From: Chloracidobacterium sp.
GTDB taxonomy: Bacteria; Acidobacteriota; Blastocatellia; Pyrinomonadales; Pyrinomonadaceae
Length of the DNA: 64,000 nucleotides
Direction of reading: 5' to 3'
NCBI GenBank assembly: GCA_016716305.1
Contig: JADJWP010000002.1
Span: 1,982,501 to 2,046,500, forward strand
The notes under the pieces are model-generated. The model saw nothing but the letters and a program-made list of their open reading frames with translations, was not told the DNA's origin and did no database searches. The number at the start of each line of letters is the position of its first letter. Position 1 is the first letter of the stretch. The position numbers and the translations under genes were made by a program. Of the stretch, positions 41,126 through 49,905 are shown piece after piece.

Positions 41126-41800
41126 CTAGATCCCCTGTTTGGCGATCCATTCTTTGAGAACCCTCGCCATCTCAGCGAACACATCTTCGTCCGACGCTCG
41201 CATCTTCTTCAATATCTTGTAGCTGTGATTTGCGGTGTCGATCTTGTGTAGCGTTGCGCGCTTTCGAAGCTTCTCGATCGTTGGCTCAAGCAGATCGAGC
41301 GTGGCAAGCTCATCCCGCGTTCCGGAAAGAAACAGCATCGGGATCTTTACGCTCGCGAGGTGTTCGGCGCGCTTCGTGTCGGGTCGTCCCGGAAGATGCA
41401 ATGGGAATGAGAACAGCACAAGGCCCTTCACATTTTCAAGCGGCTCCTCAGACTGCGCGGTCGTCGTCATCCGCCCGCCGAACGAATGGCCGCCGGCAAG
41501 CAGGATGAGATCGGGGGCTGCTTCCTTTGCAGCCTTAACCGCGTTTCTTATCGTTTGGACACAAACCGCCTGTGAGTCGCGGCCGCCGCCTTTTTCCGAA
41601 TAAGGAAAATTATACCGAAACGTGGCGATCTTCTGTTGAGCGAGCGCGTCCGCAATGCTCTGCATCGTGGCGTGACGCATATTCGTACTCGCGCCGTGAC
41701 CAAGTACCAAAAGGTGCGTCGCTCCGTCGGGCCGCATCCCGATCGCTGAAACTTCCCCTTTATCAGGCGTTGCCGGAAATTGAAGTTCGTATTTTCGCAA
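41126..41800 (-). CDS. alpha/beta hydrolase (Tex30/KANL3-like)
   Basis: 224 residues. The nucleophile elbow is LAGGHSFGGRMTT, the oxyanion-side loop LLVLGHGASTNMRH, an acid in FLSGTRDELATLD and a terminal His in IDTANHSYKILKK. The size and the FRYNFPYSEKGGGRD motif match the small Tex30-like dienelactone-hydrolase group. Substrate unknown. Followed upstream by the TMEM175-type gene with a 6-bp gap, so likely one operon. Confidence 0.9.
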   Translation of the reverse strand: MRKYELQFPATPDKGEVSAIGMRPDGATHLLVLGHGASTNMRHATMQSIADALAQQKIATFRYNFPYSEKGGGRDSQAVCVQTIRNAVKAAKEAAPDLILLAGGHSFGGRMTTTAQSEEPLENVKGLVLFSFPLHLPGRPDTKRAEHLASVKIPMLFLSGTRDELATLDLLEPTIEKLRKRATLHKIDTANHSYKILKKMRASDEDVFAEMARVLKEWIAKQGI

Positions 41801-41806
41801 ATGGGT

Positions 41807-42391
41807 TCAGTCTCCCGAGTGCCGCAGGATGCGCTCGATCCGCCGGTCCGGTATCAACCAGATAATGGCTACTAGAACATAGATCGCCCACGCGACACGA
41901 TGCTCGACGAATGTACTTAAGATCGCGACGACATACAGAATGGGCGAGAGCTTTCCTTTTCGATCGCGGCCCACTGCGCTTGCAAGCAGAGAGTCTTCGC
42001 CCTGGCCCGCGATAATTCGCTGCTGCAGGACATAGTAAGCGACAGCCGCCATCAGCATTATCAAACCGTAGAGTGCCGTAGGTGCTGCTTCGAAATGATT
42101 TTCGCCCATCCATCCGGTGACGAACGGGAACAACGAAAGCCAAAACAGCAGGTGAAGATTCGCCCACAACATGCCGGCAGAAACATGCTTCACGGTGTGC
42201 AGCATGTGATGATGATTGTTCCAATATATACCGAGGTAAACAAAGCTAAGAACATAGCTCAGGAAAACGGGGAGGAGGGGCCGCAACGCCTCGAACGATG
42301 GGTCGTGCGGGACCTTTAGTTCGAGAACCATGATCGTGATGATTATCGCGAGCACTCCGTCGCTGAACGCCTCTAATCGGTTTCGACCCAT
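41807..42391 (-). CDS. TMEM175-type (DUF1211) potassium channel-like protein
   Basis: 194 residues with six membrane helices. RLEAFSDGVLAIIITIMVLE carries the R-x3-F-S-D signature of helix 1 in bacterial TMEM175 channels. FVYLGIYWNNHHHMLH is the conserved segment of helix 3. Homologues are K+-permeable tetramers without the usual selectivity filter. Physiological role here is unknown. Confidence 0.9.
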   Translation of the reverse strand: MGRNRLEAFSDGVLAIIITIMVLELKVPHDPSFEALRPLLPVFLSYVLSFVYLGIYWNNHHHMLHTVKHVSAGMLWANLHLLFWLSLFPFVTGWMGENHFEAAPTALYGLIMLMAAVAYYVLQQRIIAGQGEDSLLASAVGRDRKGKLSPILYVVAILSTFVEHRVAWAIYVLVAIIWLIPDRRIERILRHSGD

Positions 42392-42421
42392 TATTCTTAT
42401 CCTGTTCCGCCTGTTTTGTAG

Positions 42422-43711
42422 CTATGCCTGAAAATTCTTCGTCAACCTCTGCCAAACATCACTGTAGTTGTGCTGCAGTTCCGAGCATTCCATGGCGAAT
42501 TTCGTCGGGCGGATGACGTAGCGCGATTCGAACATAAAGGCCATCGTACCGGAAAGCTTCTGTGGCTTCAGCTCGGCATTCGAGGCCTTTTCGAAGGCAT
42601 CGAGGTCGGGGCCGTGGGCGGACATCTGATTGTGCAGCGATCCGCCGCCCGGCACGAAGCCTTCTTCTTTTGCGTCGTACTTGCCGTAGATGAGGCCCAT
42701 GTATTCGCTCATCGTGTTGCGGTGATACCAGGGCGGGCGGAACGTGTCTTCGCCGACAAGCCAGCGGTCGGGAAAAATAACAAAGTCACAATTCGCAACG
42801 CCCGTTTCGCCCGATGGCGACGTCAGGACGGTGAAGATGCTCGGATCAGGATGATCGAACGAGATCGATCCTATCGTGTTGAACCGGCGCAGGTCGTATT
42901 TATAAGGCGCGTAGTTGCCATGCCAGGCAACGACATCGAGCGGCGAATGATCGATCTCGCACCGCCACAAATTGCCGCCGAATTTCGCGACCTGCTCAAA
43001 TTCTCCCTCGACGTCCTCGTACCACGCCACCGGCGTTTCAAAATCGCGCGGATTCGCCAATCCATTCGCCCCGATCGGCCCAAGATCAGGCAGACGAAAC
43101 TGCGCGCCGTAATTTTCGCAGATGTATCCGCGGCATTGTTTGTCATCGGGGTGCGGCTCGACCTTGAATCTCACACCACGCGGTATCACGACGACCTCGC
43201 CGGGCCCGGCCTGGATCGCGCCAAGCTCGGTCAAGAACCCGAGCCGTCCCATCTCGGGCACGATCAGCATCTCGCCGTCGGCATTGTAGAAATATCGGCC
43301 GCCCATGCCTTGATTACAGCGATAGATGTGAATACCGATCCCGGCCTGCGAGAACAGATCGCCGTTCAGGGCAATTGTCGTCATGCCGTCAATAAAATCG
43401 GTTGGTTCGGTGGGGATCGGAAGCGGATCCCAACGAAGCTGATTTGGCGTAACGTCGATATCGTCCGGTTTGCTTTGCCAACGGAAATTGTCGATCCGCT
43501 CAAACGGCCGATGCATTACGCTGGGCCTGATGCGGTACGTCCACGTACGCTTATTGCCCGACCGCGGAACCGTGAACGCCGTTCCCGAAAGCTGTTCTGC
43601 ATAAAGCCCAAGCGGTGCCTTCTGCGGCGAATTTCGGCCGACCGGCAACGCACCCGCAACCGCCTCGGTCGCAAACTCATTCCCAAAGCCTGTTTGATAC
43701 TTAGGGTTCAT
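42422..43711 (-). CDS. hmgA: homogentisate 1,2-dioxygenase
   Basis: 429 residues, full length. The iron ligands are in RPPWYHRNTMSEYMGLIYG (His and Glu) and GSLHNQMSAHGPD (His). MNPKYQTGFGNEFATEA is the classic N-terminus. It opens the ring of homogentisate to maleylacetoacetate in Phe/Tyr breakdown. hppD (46441) and phhA (50302) on the same strand supply the two upstream steps. The later enzymes (isomerase, fumarylacetoacetase) are not in the window. Confidence 0.96.
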   Translation of the reverse strand: MNPKYQTGFGNEFATEAVAGALPVGRNSPQKAPLGLYAEQLSGTAFTVPRSGNKRTWTYRIRPSVMHRPFERIDNFRWQSKPDDIDVTPNQLRWDPLPIPTEPTDFIDGMTTIALNGDLFSQAGIGIHIYRCNQGMGGRYFYNADGEMLIVPEMGRLGFLTELGAIQAGPGEVVVIPRGVRFKVEPHPDDKQCRGYICENYGAQFRLPDLGPIGANGLANPRDFETPVAWYEDVEGEFEQVAKFGGNLWRCEIDHSPLDVVAWHGNYAPYKYDLRRFNTIGSISFDHPDPSIFTVLTSPSGETGVANCDFVIFPDRWLVGEDTFRPPWYHRNTMSEYMGLIYGKYDAKEEGFVPGGGSLHNQMSAHGPDLDAFEKASNAELKPQKLSGTMAFMFESRYVIRPTKFAMECSELQHNYSDVWQRLTKNFQA

Positions 43712-43743
43712 TCTTTTCTATGCACGCTCCAAGCCCGTTTCGT

Positions 43744-44883
43744 TTAAGTCCGATAGATCCAAGCTCCATCGCTAATATTGCGTCCATCGCGATAACCACC
43801 CGTTATAAGAACTGTTCCGTTTCCTAAAAGGGTTGCTGTTGCGAAAAGCCGGGTGGTGCCCATGTCACCCTCAGTCAATGAAAAACTGTTCGTTTTGGGG
43901 TCGAACACTTCCGCACGATTCGCACCGCCCGCTACGAGCACCTTCCCATTTGGAAGCAACACGGCCGTACCCTGCAGCTTATATCGCGAAGCGTTCATAT
44001 TGTTCTTAACAACTGTGAACTTTCCATCCGCCGGGTTGTAGACTTCGGCGTTGTTGTACGCGCCGTCCCCGTCCTGCTCGTCGGAGCCGCCGAGTATCAA
44101 AACGCGTCCGTCGATCAGGCGGATCGCCTCGTGCTTATGCCGCATGATGGTGAGCCCGCTAGCTTCGGTGAAACGGCGTGTTAGCGGATCGTAGATCTCT
44201 GTACTGTTGAAGATAACGATCTGCGAACGTCGTCCACTATGCCCGCCGGCGATCAATATGCGTCCGTCATTGAGTAAGGTCGCCGTGTGCGATTCTCTGG
44301 GCACCGACATATCGCTCACCGCCGTAAATCGTTTCGTTAACGGATCATAAATTTCTGCACTCTTAAGAAATGTCCAACCAGTTCCAACCCCGCCCGCGAA
44401 AAGTACAGTGCCATCTTTGAATGCGGTAGCGATATGCCCGCTTCGCGGCGATGTCATTCGTGGTCCTGTCGAGAATTGTTTTGTCGAGGGGTCGTATATT
44501 TCGGTCGTGTCAAGATATTCGCCATTGAACCCGCCAGACACCAGCACTTTTCCGTCAGGCAGCAACGTCGCTGAATGGCTTGACCGGGCCGTGCTCATGC
44601 TTCCTACTGCCACAAAGTTGCTGGTCGCCGGGTCGAACAGTTCTGCGCTTGCGATGTTACCATCGCCGCCGATATAGCCTCCCGCGATCAACACCTTTCC
44701 ATCGAGAAGAAGCGTCGCTGTATGGACAGATCGCCGCACGGTCATGTTCGAAATAGCGTTTACGGAGCCGGTTTGACGTACAACGCGATCCTCACTAACT
44801 ACCGGGGTCTGAGCACCACAGCCGACCGCAAATAATGAAGCAATAAATGGGATCGATGCGAAATAGGTAGCATATATGATCAT
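43744..44883 (-). CDS. kelch-repeat lipoprotein
   Basis: 379 residues from an ATG with a strong AAAGGAGGCGAACG ribosome site. The N-terminus has a lipobox (LFAVGC). Seven kelch blades follow, each with a V-L-I-x-G-G strand such as KVLIAGGYIGGD, KVLVSGGFNGEYL, TVLFAGGVGTG, RILIAGGHSGR and RVLILGGSDEQ. It should fold as a single beta-propeller anchored in the outer or inner membrane. Ligand unknown. Confidence 0.88.
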   Translation of the reverse strand: MIIYATYFASIPFIASLFAVGCGAQTPVVSEDRVVRQTGSVNAISNMTVRRSVHTATLLLDGKVLIAGGYIGGDGNIASAELFDPATSNFVAVGSMSTARSSHSATLLPDGKVLVSGGFNGEYLDTTEIYDPSTKQFSTGPRMTSPRSGHIATAFKDGTVLFAGGVGTGWTFLKSAEIYDPLTKRFTAVSDMSVPRESHTATLLNDGRILIAGGHSGRRSQIVIFNSTEIYDPLTRRFTEASGLTIMRHKHEAIRLIDGRVLILGGSDEQDGDGAYNNAEVYNPADGKFTVVKNNMNASRYKLQGTAVLLPNGKVLVAGGANRAEVFDPKTNSFSLTEGDMGTTRLFATATLLGNGTVLITGGYRDGRNISDGAWIYRT

Positions 44884-45019
44884 CGTTCGCCTCCTTTCGG
44901 CGTGCAAATGCGAAAGCTGATTCTAGCTGACGACGTCTGAATAAGGTTCCACCACAGTCTATCGGCATCCCGAAGCTTCGGTCAATGGATATCGGGATGA
45001 GTTAGCCGTTCATCATTCG

Positions 45020-45463
45020 CTATTCCGGAAGCGCCAGCCGCATCTTGCAGATATCTATTCCCGGGCCGAAGCCGTCCGGCGTGTGTTCGACTGTCTCAAA
45101 GCCGAGTTTCTTGTAGAACCCTTCGGTATGGTGAGAGGTGCTTGTAACAAAGGGCCGGTCGCCCCATTTCTCGCGGCCTTTCTCCATTCGGAACAGGGTC
45201 AGCTTCTTCCCTAGACCGGTTCCGATCAGGTCGGTCCTTACCATTCCCCAACACAGCGAGATGGTCTCGTCCTCGTTTAGTGCGATCCCGCCCGCCGCAA
45301 CGACCTCATCAATGATCTCGATGACAAAATAATCGTCAGAAAACGCCTCAAGAAATTCACGCAGTTCTTTCTCTTCGGCTTCGACAAAATACTTGCCGAT
45401 GTTCGACCGAAAGATCGCTACGACGGCTTCGATATCGGACGGCTTATAGCGACGAATTATCAT
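45020..45463 (-). CDS. GNAT-family N-acetyltransferase
   Basis: 147 residues. The acetyl-CoA loop is GTGLGKKLTLFRMEKG, and the C-terminal TSTSHHTEGFYKKLGFETVE is the usual beta5-alpha4 end. Start overlaps the preceding gene's stop (45463 shared), so three GNAT genes in a row form one operon. Substrate unknown. Confidence 0.88.
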   Translation of the reverse strand: MIIRRYKPSDIEAVVAIFRSNIGKYFVEAEEKELREFLEAFSDDYFVIEIIDEVVAAGGIALNEDETISLCWGMVRTDLIGTGLGKKLTLFRMEKGREKWGDRPFVTSTSHHTEGFYKKLGFETVEHTPDGFGPGIDICKMRLALPE

Positions 45464-45927
45464 CAGGGTTCGATGTCGAAATGCAGAACATCTTCGCGCG
45501 TTCCGAGCGATTCGTACAGCTTGATCGCCGGGTCGTCGCCGTGATCTGCCTGCACATAGATAACGTACGCCCCGATCTCGCGGGCCATCTCGCGCAGCTT
45601 GTTTATCAACCCGGTGGCGATGCCTTGCCGGCGATATTCTTCAAGAACAGCAAGATCGTAAATATATATCTCGCTTCGCTCCTGCTCGAACTTCTGCAGC
45701 ACATACGCGACCAACCCACCGACAACCTTCCCGTCCGCCACAGCCACCAGCGGAATGAAATCCTCACGAGCAAGAAGCTTTTTCAGATACCCATCTGAAG
45801 GTACCGCCGATTGATAATGTTCTTGATCCTCGAAGGCCTTCGCAAAAACGGTCAAAAGGTCTCTCAATCGATTCTTTTCCGCCCTATTGACGGCGATACC
45901 GATCCGCGTTTTCATTCTCGCTAACAT
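45463..45927 (-). CDS. GNAT acetyltransferase of the AAC(3)-I type
   Basis: 154 residues. KFEQERSEIYIYDLAVLEEY, RRQGIATGLINKLREMAREI and YVQADHGDDPAIKLYESLGT closely follow the AAC(3)-I aminoglycoside 3-N-acetyltransferases. The family includes both resistance enzymes and housekeeping homologues, so drug modification is only a possibility. It ends exactly where the next GNAT gene begins. An in-frame ATG four codons later is an alternative start. Confidence 0.85.
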   Translation of the reverse strand: MLARMKTRIGIAVNRAEKNRLRDLLTVFAKAFEDQEHYQSAVPSDGYLKKLLAREDFIPLVAVADGKVVGGLVAYVLQKFEQERSEIYIYDLAVLEEYRRQGIATGLINKLREMAREIGAYVIYVQADHGDDPAIKLYESLGTREDVLHFDIEP

Positions 45928-46422
45928 TCACGACGGACCTTGCTCGTCCGAGAGGAGTTGCTTTTCAAAGCGCCAGACATCCAGTTGAAAACTGCCGGCG
46001 GGCGTCTTTAACTCGTGCGTAAATACACTTGCGAGATGCCATCCGCACTTTTCGTAGAACCTTGCGGCCCTCGAATTGCCAATGCCGCACGCAAGCCAGG
46101 CAATCCGGTTTCCGGCTCTCGATATTCGCCGTTCCGCATCATCGATTAGCGCCTTTGCCACACCGGTGCCGCGAGATTCTTTGTTGACATGAATCTGATT
46201 GAGTTCGTCATCCTTTACAATACTAAGTCCGAGCGGTTTCCCAATCGGGCCGACGACGTGAACTTTCGTAATATCAGAACACAGTACCTTTTCAAATGTA
46301 GCTAGCGTCCAGAATTGGGCATGGCCCTCCGGCAGGATCTCGGAATGAGCTTCCTGCCAACTGTCATGCCAGAGCCGAGCAATCGCGTCAATCTCCGATC
46401 GCAACGCAGGTCGAACATCCAT
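45928..46422 (-). CDS. GNAT-family N-acetyltransferase
   Basis: 164 residues. NQIHVNKESRGTGVAKALID is the acetyl-CoA binding motif and NSRAARFYEKCGWHLASVFT the C-terminal signature. First of three consecutive GNAT genes; its stop abuts the next start. It follows hppD by 18 bp on the same strand. Substrate unknown. Confidence 0.88.
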   Translation of the reverse strand: MDVRPALRSEIDAIARLWHDSWQEAHSEILPEGHAQFWTLATFEKVLCSDITKVHVVGPIGKPLGLSIVKDDELNQIHVNKESRGTGVAKALIDDAERRISRAGNRIAWLACGIGNSRAARFYEKCGWHLASVFTHELKTPAGSFQLDVWRFEKQLLSDEQGPS

Positions 46423-46440
46423 TTCTCATCATCCGAGCCC

Positions 46441-47553
46441 TTAAAGATTTCCCCGCCTTCGCTGTTCTTCCTCGATCGAAACGAACAACGCTTTGAAATT
46501 ACCTTTTCCGAAGCCCTTGCAGCCCTTGCGTTGCAGGATCTCGTAGAAGACGGTCGGGCGGTCTTCGACCGGTTTGGTAAAGATCTGCAGCAGGTAGCCT
46601 TCATCGTCGCGATCGACGAGGATGCCAAGGCGTTTCAGGTCTTCGATGCTTTCGTCGATCTCGCCGACGCGGGCCGGGATCTCGTCGTAATATGTGTCGG
46701 GAACCCTAAGAAACTCGACGCCGTTCTCCTGCAGCTTGGCGACCGTATTAAGAATGTCCTTGCAGAGCAGTGCGACGTGCTGCGCGCCGGCCGAACGGTA
46801 AAAATCGATATATTCCTGGATCTGCGACTTACCGCCTTTGCCTTCGGCGGGCTCGTTGATCGGGAATTTGATGTTGTGCCCGCCGTCCGACATCACGATC
46901 GACATCAGCGCTGAATATTCGGTCGAGATGTCCTTATCGTCGAATGTGATGTAGCGGAAAAACCCCAAAACATCGCGATAGAAATCGCACCAATAGTTCA
47001 TCTTGCCGAGTTCGACGTTGCCGACGATGTGATCGACAAGCTGAATGCCGACCTCGTCGCCTGCAACCTCCTGCGAGATGAAACCGGGCAGGAACGGCCC
47101 TGAATAGTTGTGGCCGTTATTTGTGTTGTACGAGACGAAAGAGTGGATCGTATCGCCGTAGGTGGCGATCGCTGCGTGGCGAACGCTGCCGCTTTCATCG
47201 GTCATGTCACGAGGCTCAGTGACCGGTGTCGCACCGCGTTTCACGGCTTCGTTAAAAGCATGGTCGGCGTCCTCGACCTGGAACGCGATATCGCGGACGC
47301 CGTCGCCGTGTTTCTTGATATGCTCGGCCGCCGGATGCTCCGGCCCCATCGGCGTCGTAAGGACGAAATTTACGCGGTTCTGCCGCATCACATAGCTAGT
47401 TACGTCGCGGTTCCCCGTCTCAAGCCCGCGATAAGCATGCCGCGAAAACCCGAATGCCTTGCGGTAATAAAACTCCGCCTGCTTCGCATTCCCAACGTAA
47501 AACTCAACGTGATATATCTTCTTTAGTCCTAATGGATTTTTCGTTTCTGTCAT
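46441..47553 (-). CDS. hppD: 4-hydroxyphenylpyruvate dioxygenase
   Basis: 370 residues with the two VOC-type halves. The Fe(II) ligands are His in QLVDHIVGNVE, His in GAQHVALLCKDI and Glu in VFYEILQRKGCKGFGKGNFK. It converts 4-hydroxyphenylpyruvate to homogentisate, feeding hmgA. The start MTETKNPLGLKKIYHVEFY is partly repeated 440 bp upstream (47938-47994), marking a past duplication. Confidence 0.96.
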   Translation of the reverse strand: MTETKNPLGLKKIYHVEFYVGNAKQAEFYYRKAFGFSRHAYRGLETGNRDVTSYVMRQNRVNFVLTTPMGPEHPAAEHIKKHGDGVRDIAFQVEDADHAFNEAVKRGATPVTEPRDMTDESGSVRHAAIATYGDTIHSFVSYNTNNGHNYSGPFLPGFISQEVAGDEVGIQLVDHIVGNVELGKMNYWCDFYRDVLGFFRYITFDDKDISTEYSALMSIVMSDGGHNIKFPINEPAEGKGGKSQIQEYIDFYRSAGAQHVALLCKDILNTVAKLQENGVEFLRVPDTYYDEIPARVGEIDESIEDLKRLGILVDRDDEGYLLQIFTKPVEDRPTVFYEILQRKGCKGFGKGNFKALFVSIEEEQRRRGNL

Positions 47554-47566
47554 AAAAACCTTTCAA

Positions 47567-47773
47567 TTAAGGATGCCGTGCCGCATGCCATTTCTTCCAT
47601 TTTGCAGGAATCGGCTTCCCACCGTTCGCCTCATGGACCGCCAGCATTTCGTAATATTGTTCCTGCAAATTCATAAGCCGGACGATCTTGGCCTCTGGTG
47701 ATAAGGACCTCAGAAGGGATCGCGATATCTCTATGCGTTTGGTAAGTTCTGCGATCTCGCTATCGCTATCCAT
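47567..47773 (-). CDS. small hypothetical protein
   Basis: 68 residues, mostly helical: IAELTKRIEISRSLLRSLSP and IVRLMNLQEQYYEMLAVHEA. No family recognised. It overlaps the preceding nucleotidyltransferase-like fragment by 8 bp and sits in the insert between hppD and the duplicated hppD start. In DUF6036-type operons a small helical partner gene is common, so this could be one. Confidence 0.6.
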   Translation of the reverse strand: MDSDSEIAELTKRIEISRSLLRSLSPEAKIVRLMNLQEQYYEMLAVHEANGGKPIPAKWKKWHAARHP

Positions 47774-47948
47774 TTGTAAACCTCCACTTCTCTGATTCCC
47801 ATTTTACCAGCAATTCATGTCTCGCCAGAATATTTGCAAGTCTCTCGTTATCGAGAATGCCTGCATCCACGAACATCGCAATCTTCTGGTAGTCCTTTGC
47901 CCGCCCGGCGAAAAGCCACATAGCGACGAGATGCTTCAAAAAACTCAA
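47766..47948 (-). pseudogene. C-terminal fragment of a DUF6036-like nucleotidyltransferase
   Basis: 60 codons read LKHLVAMWLFAGRAKDYQKI and AMFVDAGILDNERLANILAR. This resembles the end of DUF6036-type nucleotidyltransferases (H-D-L-x-x-x-K-L-x-A-G-R-x-K-D). The catalytic N-terminal domain is absent: the frame runs straight into the copy of the hppD start. It is a truncated remnant, although a TTG start and the following coupled ORF could still allow expression. Confidence 0.55.
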
Positions 47949-47994
47949 CGTGATGTATTTTCTTTAGTCCTAAAGGATTTTTTTGATCTGTCAT
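47938..47994 (-). pseudogene. duplicated 5' end of hppD
   Basis: The minus strand encodes MTDQKNPLGLKKIHHVEFF, 16 of 19 codons matching the real hppD start at 47553. At DNA level about 50 of 57 bases agree, with differences partly synonymous. Beyond residue 19 the homology ends. It shows a partial duplication of hppD with a later insertion or recombination. Confidence 0.8.
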
Positions 47995-48000
47995 GGTCGC

Positions 48001-49122
48001 CTATTTCCTTAACCGCCAAATAATAGTTCCAGATCTATCAATGTATAGATTCGGTGCCTTAAAGTCTGCTGCGGTCTTGCCCTTTTCCACTGCAGCTAGT
48101 CCATTTCGGAAACTCGTTCCATAAGAGAATTCGGGCTTGATCACTATCTTTCCGGTTTTATCTATGAAACCTATCTTGTCTTTAACACTTATCAATGCGA
48201 GCCCTTCTGAAAAGTCTAGAGCAAATCCGAAGTATTTCGGTTCGATAGCCATCTTCCCGGCCCGATCGATATAGCCATAAAAGGGAAACCCATGTTTCGT
48301 TGCTACTGCAACTAATGCAAGACCTTCCGAGAAACTATTTACCCTTTTCACTTCCGTGCCGAGGGTAAAGGCCGCTTTACCAGACATGTCAATAAATGCG
48401 AATTGACCTTCCGGGGCTATGTAAGTACCGTAGAACCTGTATGGTTTCTCATTAAACTTGCCGGTTTTCACGGGTGCCAGACCTTCCTTGAATTTGGACG
48501 GGAGGAGGTAGCGCGGCTCAATAACAACGTTACCGGATTTGTCAATGAATCCGAATAATCCATTGATCATCACGCAAGCGAGCCCTTCGGAATAACTGAA
48601 AGCGTCATCAAAATTATAAGGAATAGCCAATTTGCCGTTCCGGTCTATAAATCCCCATTTGCCGTGCTCATTCATTACGGCCGCTAAGTCCTCTGAGAAG
48701 GCCTTAACTTCCTTAAACTTTGGTTCAATGGCAAACCGACCATCCCTGTCAATGAAGCCCCATTTATGATTGCCCTCCCCGTGAATTCCAAAATTTCCTA
48801 TTCCCACTGCCGCCAACCCCTCAGAGAAATCTCGGGCAGCGTCAAATTGGGCTGGAACAATAAAAGAGCCGGCTTCATCTATATATCCTAGTTTGTATTT
48901 GTCCCCACTGACCGCAACGAAAGCTCGCCCTTCAACAAAATCGCCTGCACCTTGGAATTGTGGTGCAATCACCATCTTGCCGTCGGTATCAATGAAACCT
49001 ACTTTCTCGTTGACTAAAACGCTAAACAGTTTTGAAGGTTGCTTTACCTGCGCAACGGCGAACGTATGAGACAAAACCGTCGAACAAACGGCGATCAATA
49101 TTGTTCGTTTCAGACAACGCAT
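48001..49122 (-). CDS. WG-repeat exported protein
   Basis: 373 residues with a signal peptide (LIAVCSTVLSHTFAVAQ). Eight or so WG repeats follow, each with a F-I-D-x-x-G-K/R core such as KWGFIDRDGRFAIEPKF, GLFGFIDKSGNVVIEPRY and KIGFIDKTGKIVIKPEF. Probably a periplasmic or surface beta-rich protein. No catalytic motif; function unknown. Confidence 0.9.
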   Translation of the reverse strand: MRCLKRTILIAVCSTVLSHTFAVAQVKQPSKLFSVLVNEKVGFIDTDGKMVIAPQFQGAGDFVEGRAFVAVSGDKYKLGYIDEAGSFIVPAQFDAARDFSEGLAAVGIGNFGIHGEGNHKWGFIDRDGRFAIEPKFKEVKAFSEDLAAVMNEHGKWGFIDRNGKLAIPYNFDDAFSYSEGLACVMINGLFGFIDKSGNVVIEPRYLLPSKFKEGLAPVKTGKFNEKPYRFYGTYIAPEGQFAFIDMSGKAAFTLGTEVKRVNSFSEGLALVAVATKHGFPFYGYIDRAGKMAIEPKYFGFALDFSEGLALISVKDKIGFIDKTGKIVIKPEFSYGTSFRNGLAAVEKGKTAADFKAPNLYIDRSGTIIWRLRK

Positions 49123-49264
49123 GAATTTTCAGTCTCGTTCAGTAGGCTTCCCGCGTTACGGGCGCATAGCAACCTGCTTTGGCTAGTAATTAGCTATTGT
49201 TATCAATCGATCAAAGGGCGTTTCGACATCCTTCACTTTTCGGCCTAGGCCGTCGCCATCGGTA

Positions 49265-49281
49265 AGCCCGTTAAACGGGCT
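49265..49281. repeat. 17-bp palindrome
   Basis: AGCCCGTTAAACGGGCT is a perfect inverted repeat in the gap upstream of the WG-repeat gene. It could be a dispersed palindromic repeat or a terminator for the minus-strand HTH operon. Confidence 0.4.
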
Positions 49282-49361
49282 GCGATCCATTTCCCGAACC
49301 CAAACCATGCCGTGAACGATGTGGCTATGCTCTCTTGACGAGAAACCCAGATTAACAATGC

Positions 49362-49529
49362 TTACCTATCTAAATCCATTTCCGGCACATTCGCGTTCTC
49401 ATAGTTCTCGATAAGGGCCGAAAGTAGCGCCATCATCGAGGCGAGCGGATGCGACTCATCTTCGCCGACTTGATCGATCAACTCGTCGAGCATTGTTACC
49501 CATTGGTCGTAGACCGCCGCTCCAAACAT
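49362..49529 (-). CDS. small acidic protein after the HTH gene
   Basis: 55 residues: MFGAAVYDQWVTMLDELIDQ, then VGEDESHPLASMMALLSALI and ENYENANVPEMDLDR. It resembles the acidic N-terminal segment of HigA-type antitoxins (L-D-x-L-x-D ... L-x-x-L-I-E-x-Y-E). It starts 14 bp after the HTH gene stop. It may be a separated antitoxin part or a small partner of the HTH protein. Confidence 0.5.
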   Translation of the reverse strand: MFGAAVYDQWVTMLDELIDQVGEDESHPLASMMALLSALIENYENANVPEMDLDR

Positions 49530-49543
49530 ACTTATACAAGCAA

Positions 49544-49843
49544 CTAAAGCTTGATCGCCAGTTCCAACTCACCGCCAAGGCCCGTTACGATCTTGCGCAG
49601 GGTGGAGTATCGAACATCCTTTATATCGTTTTCGACTCGCGAAATGTACGCTTTATTGACGCCGATCCTATCTGCGAGCTGCTGTTGAGTAAGGCCCTTC
49701 TCTTTCCGAGCCTCCTGGATCATCACGCCGAGTTTGAACTCTTGATATCCCAGTTCGAATTCTTCTCTTTTAGTCGTGCCTCGCACTCCGTATTCTGTCA
49801 CTATCAATTCAGGAAGCGGCGTTGGACTGTTCTTTTTCAGCAT
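49544..49843 (-). CDS. XRE-family helix-turn-helix protein, antitoxin-like
   Basis: 99 residues. The C-terminal HTH reads QEARKEKGLTQQQLADRIGV followed by NKAYISRVENDIKDVRYSTL, typical of HigA/XRE antitoxins or small repressors. The N-terminal 40 residues include TKREEFELGYQEFKLGVMIQ. No toxin gene of the HigB type precedes it, so it may be an orphan regulator. A 20-bp palindrome upstream (49870-49889) is a probable self-operator. Confidence 0.8.
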   Translation of the reverse strand: MLKKNSPTPLPELIVTEYGVRGTTKREEFELGYQEFKLGVMIQEARKEKGLTQQQLADRIGVNKAYISRVENDIKDVRYSTLRKIVTGLGGELELAIKL

Positions 49844-49869
49844 AAATAGTCAACCGAAATTGCTGCGCG

Positions 49870-49889
49870 TGTTGTCCAATAAGACAACA
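49870..49889. promoter_or_regulatory. predicted operator of the XRE-type regulator
   Basis: TGTTGTC-CAATAA-GACAACA is a perfect inverted repeat 27 bp before the HTH gene start. The position fits autoregulation. Confidence 0.6.
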
Positions 49890-49905
49890 TTTTTTCCTGA
49901 AAGCC

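Noticed and set aside
40761..41150. Minus-strand ORF between the TPR and hydrolase genes
   Set aside because: It overlaps the TPR gene start in another frame and its product has no family features.
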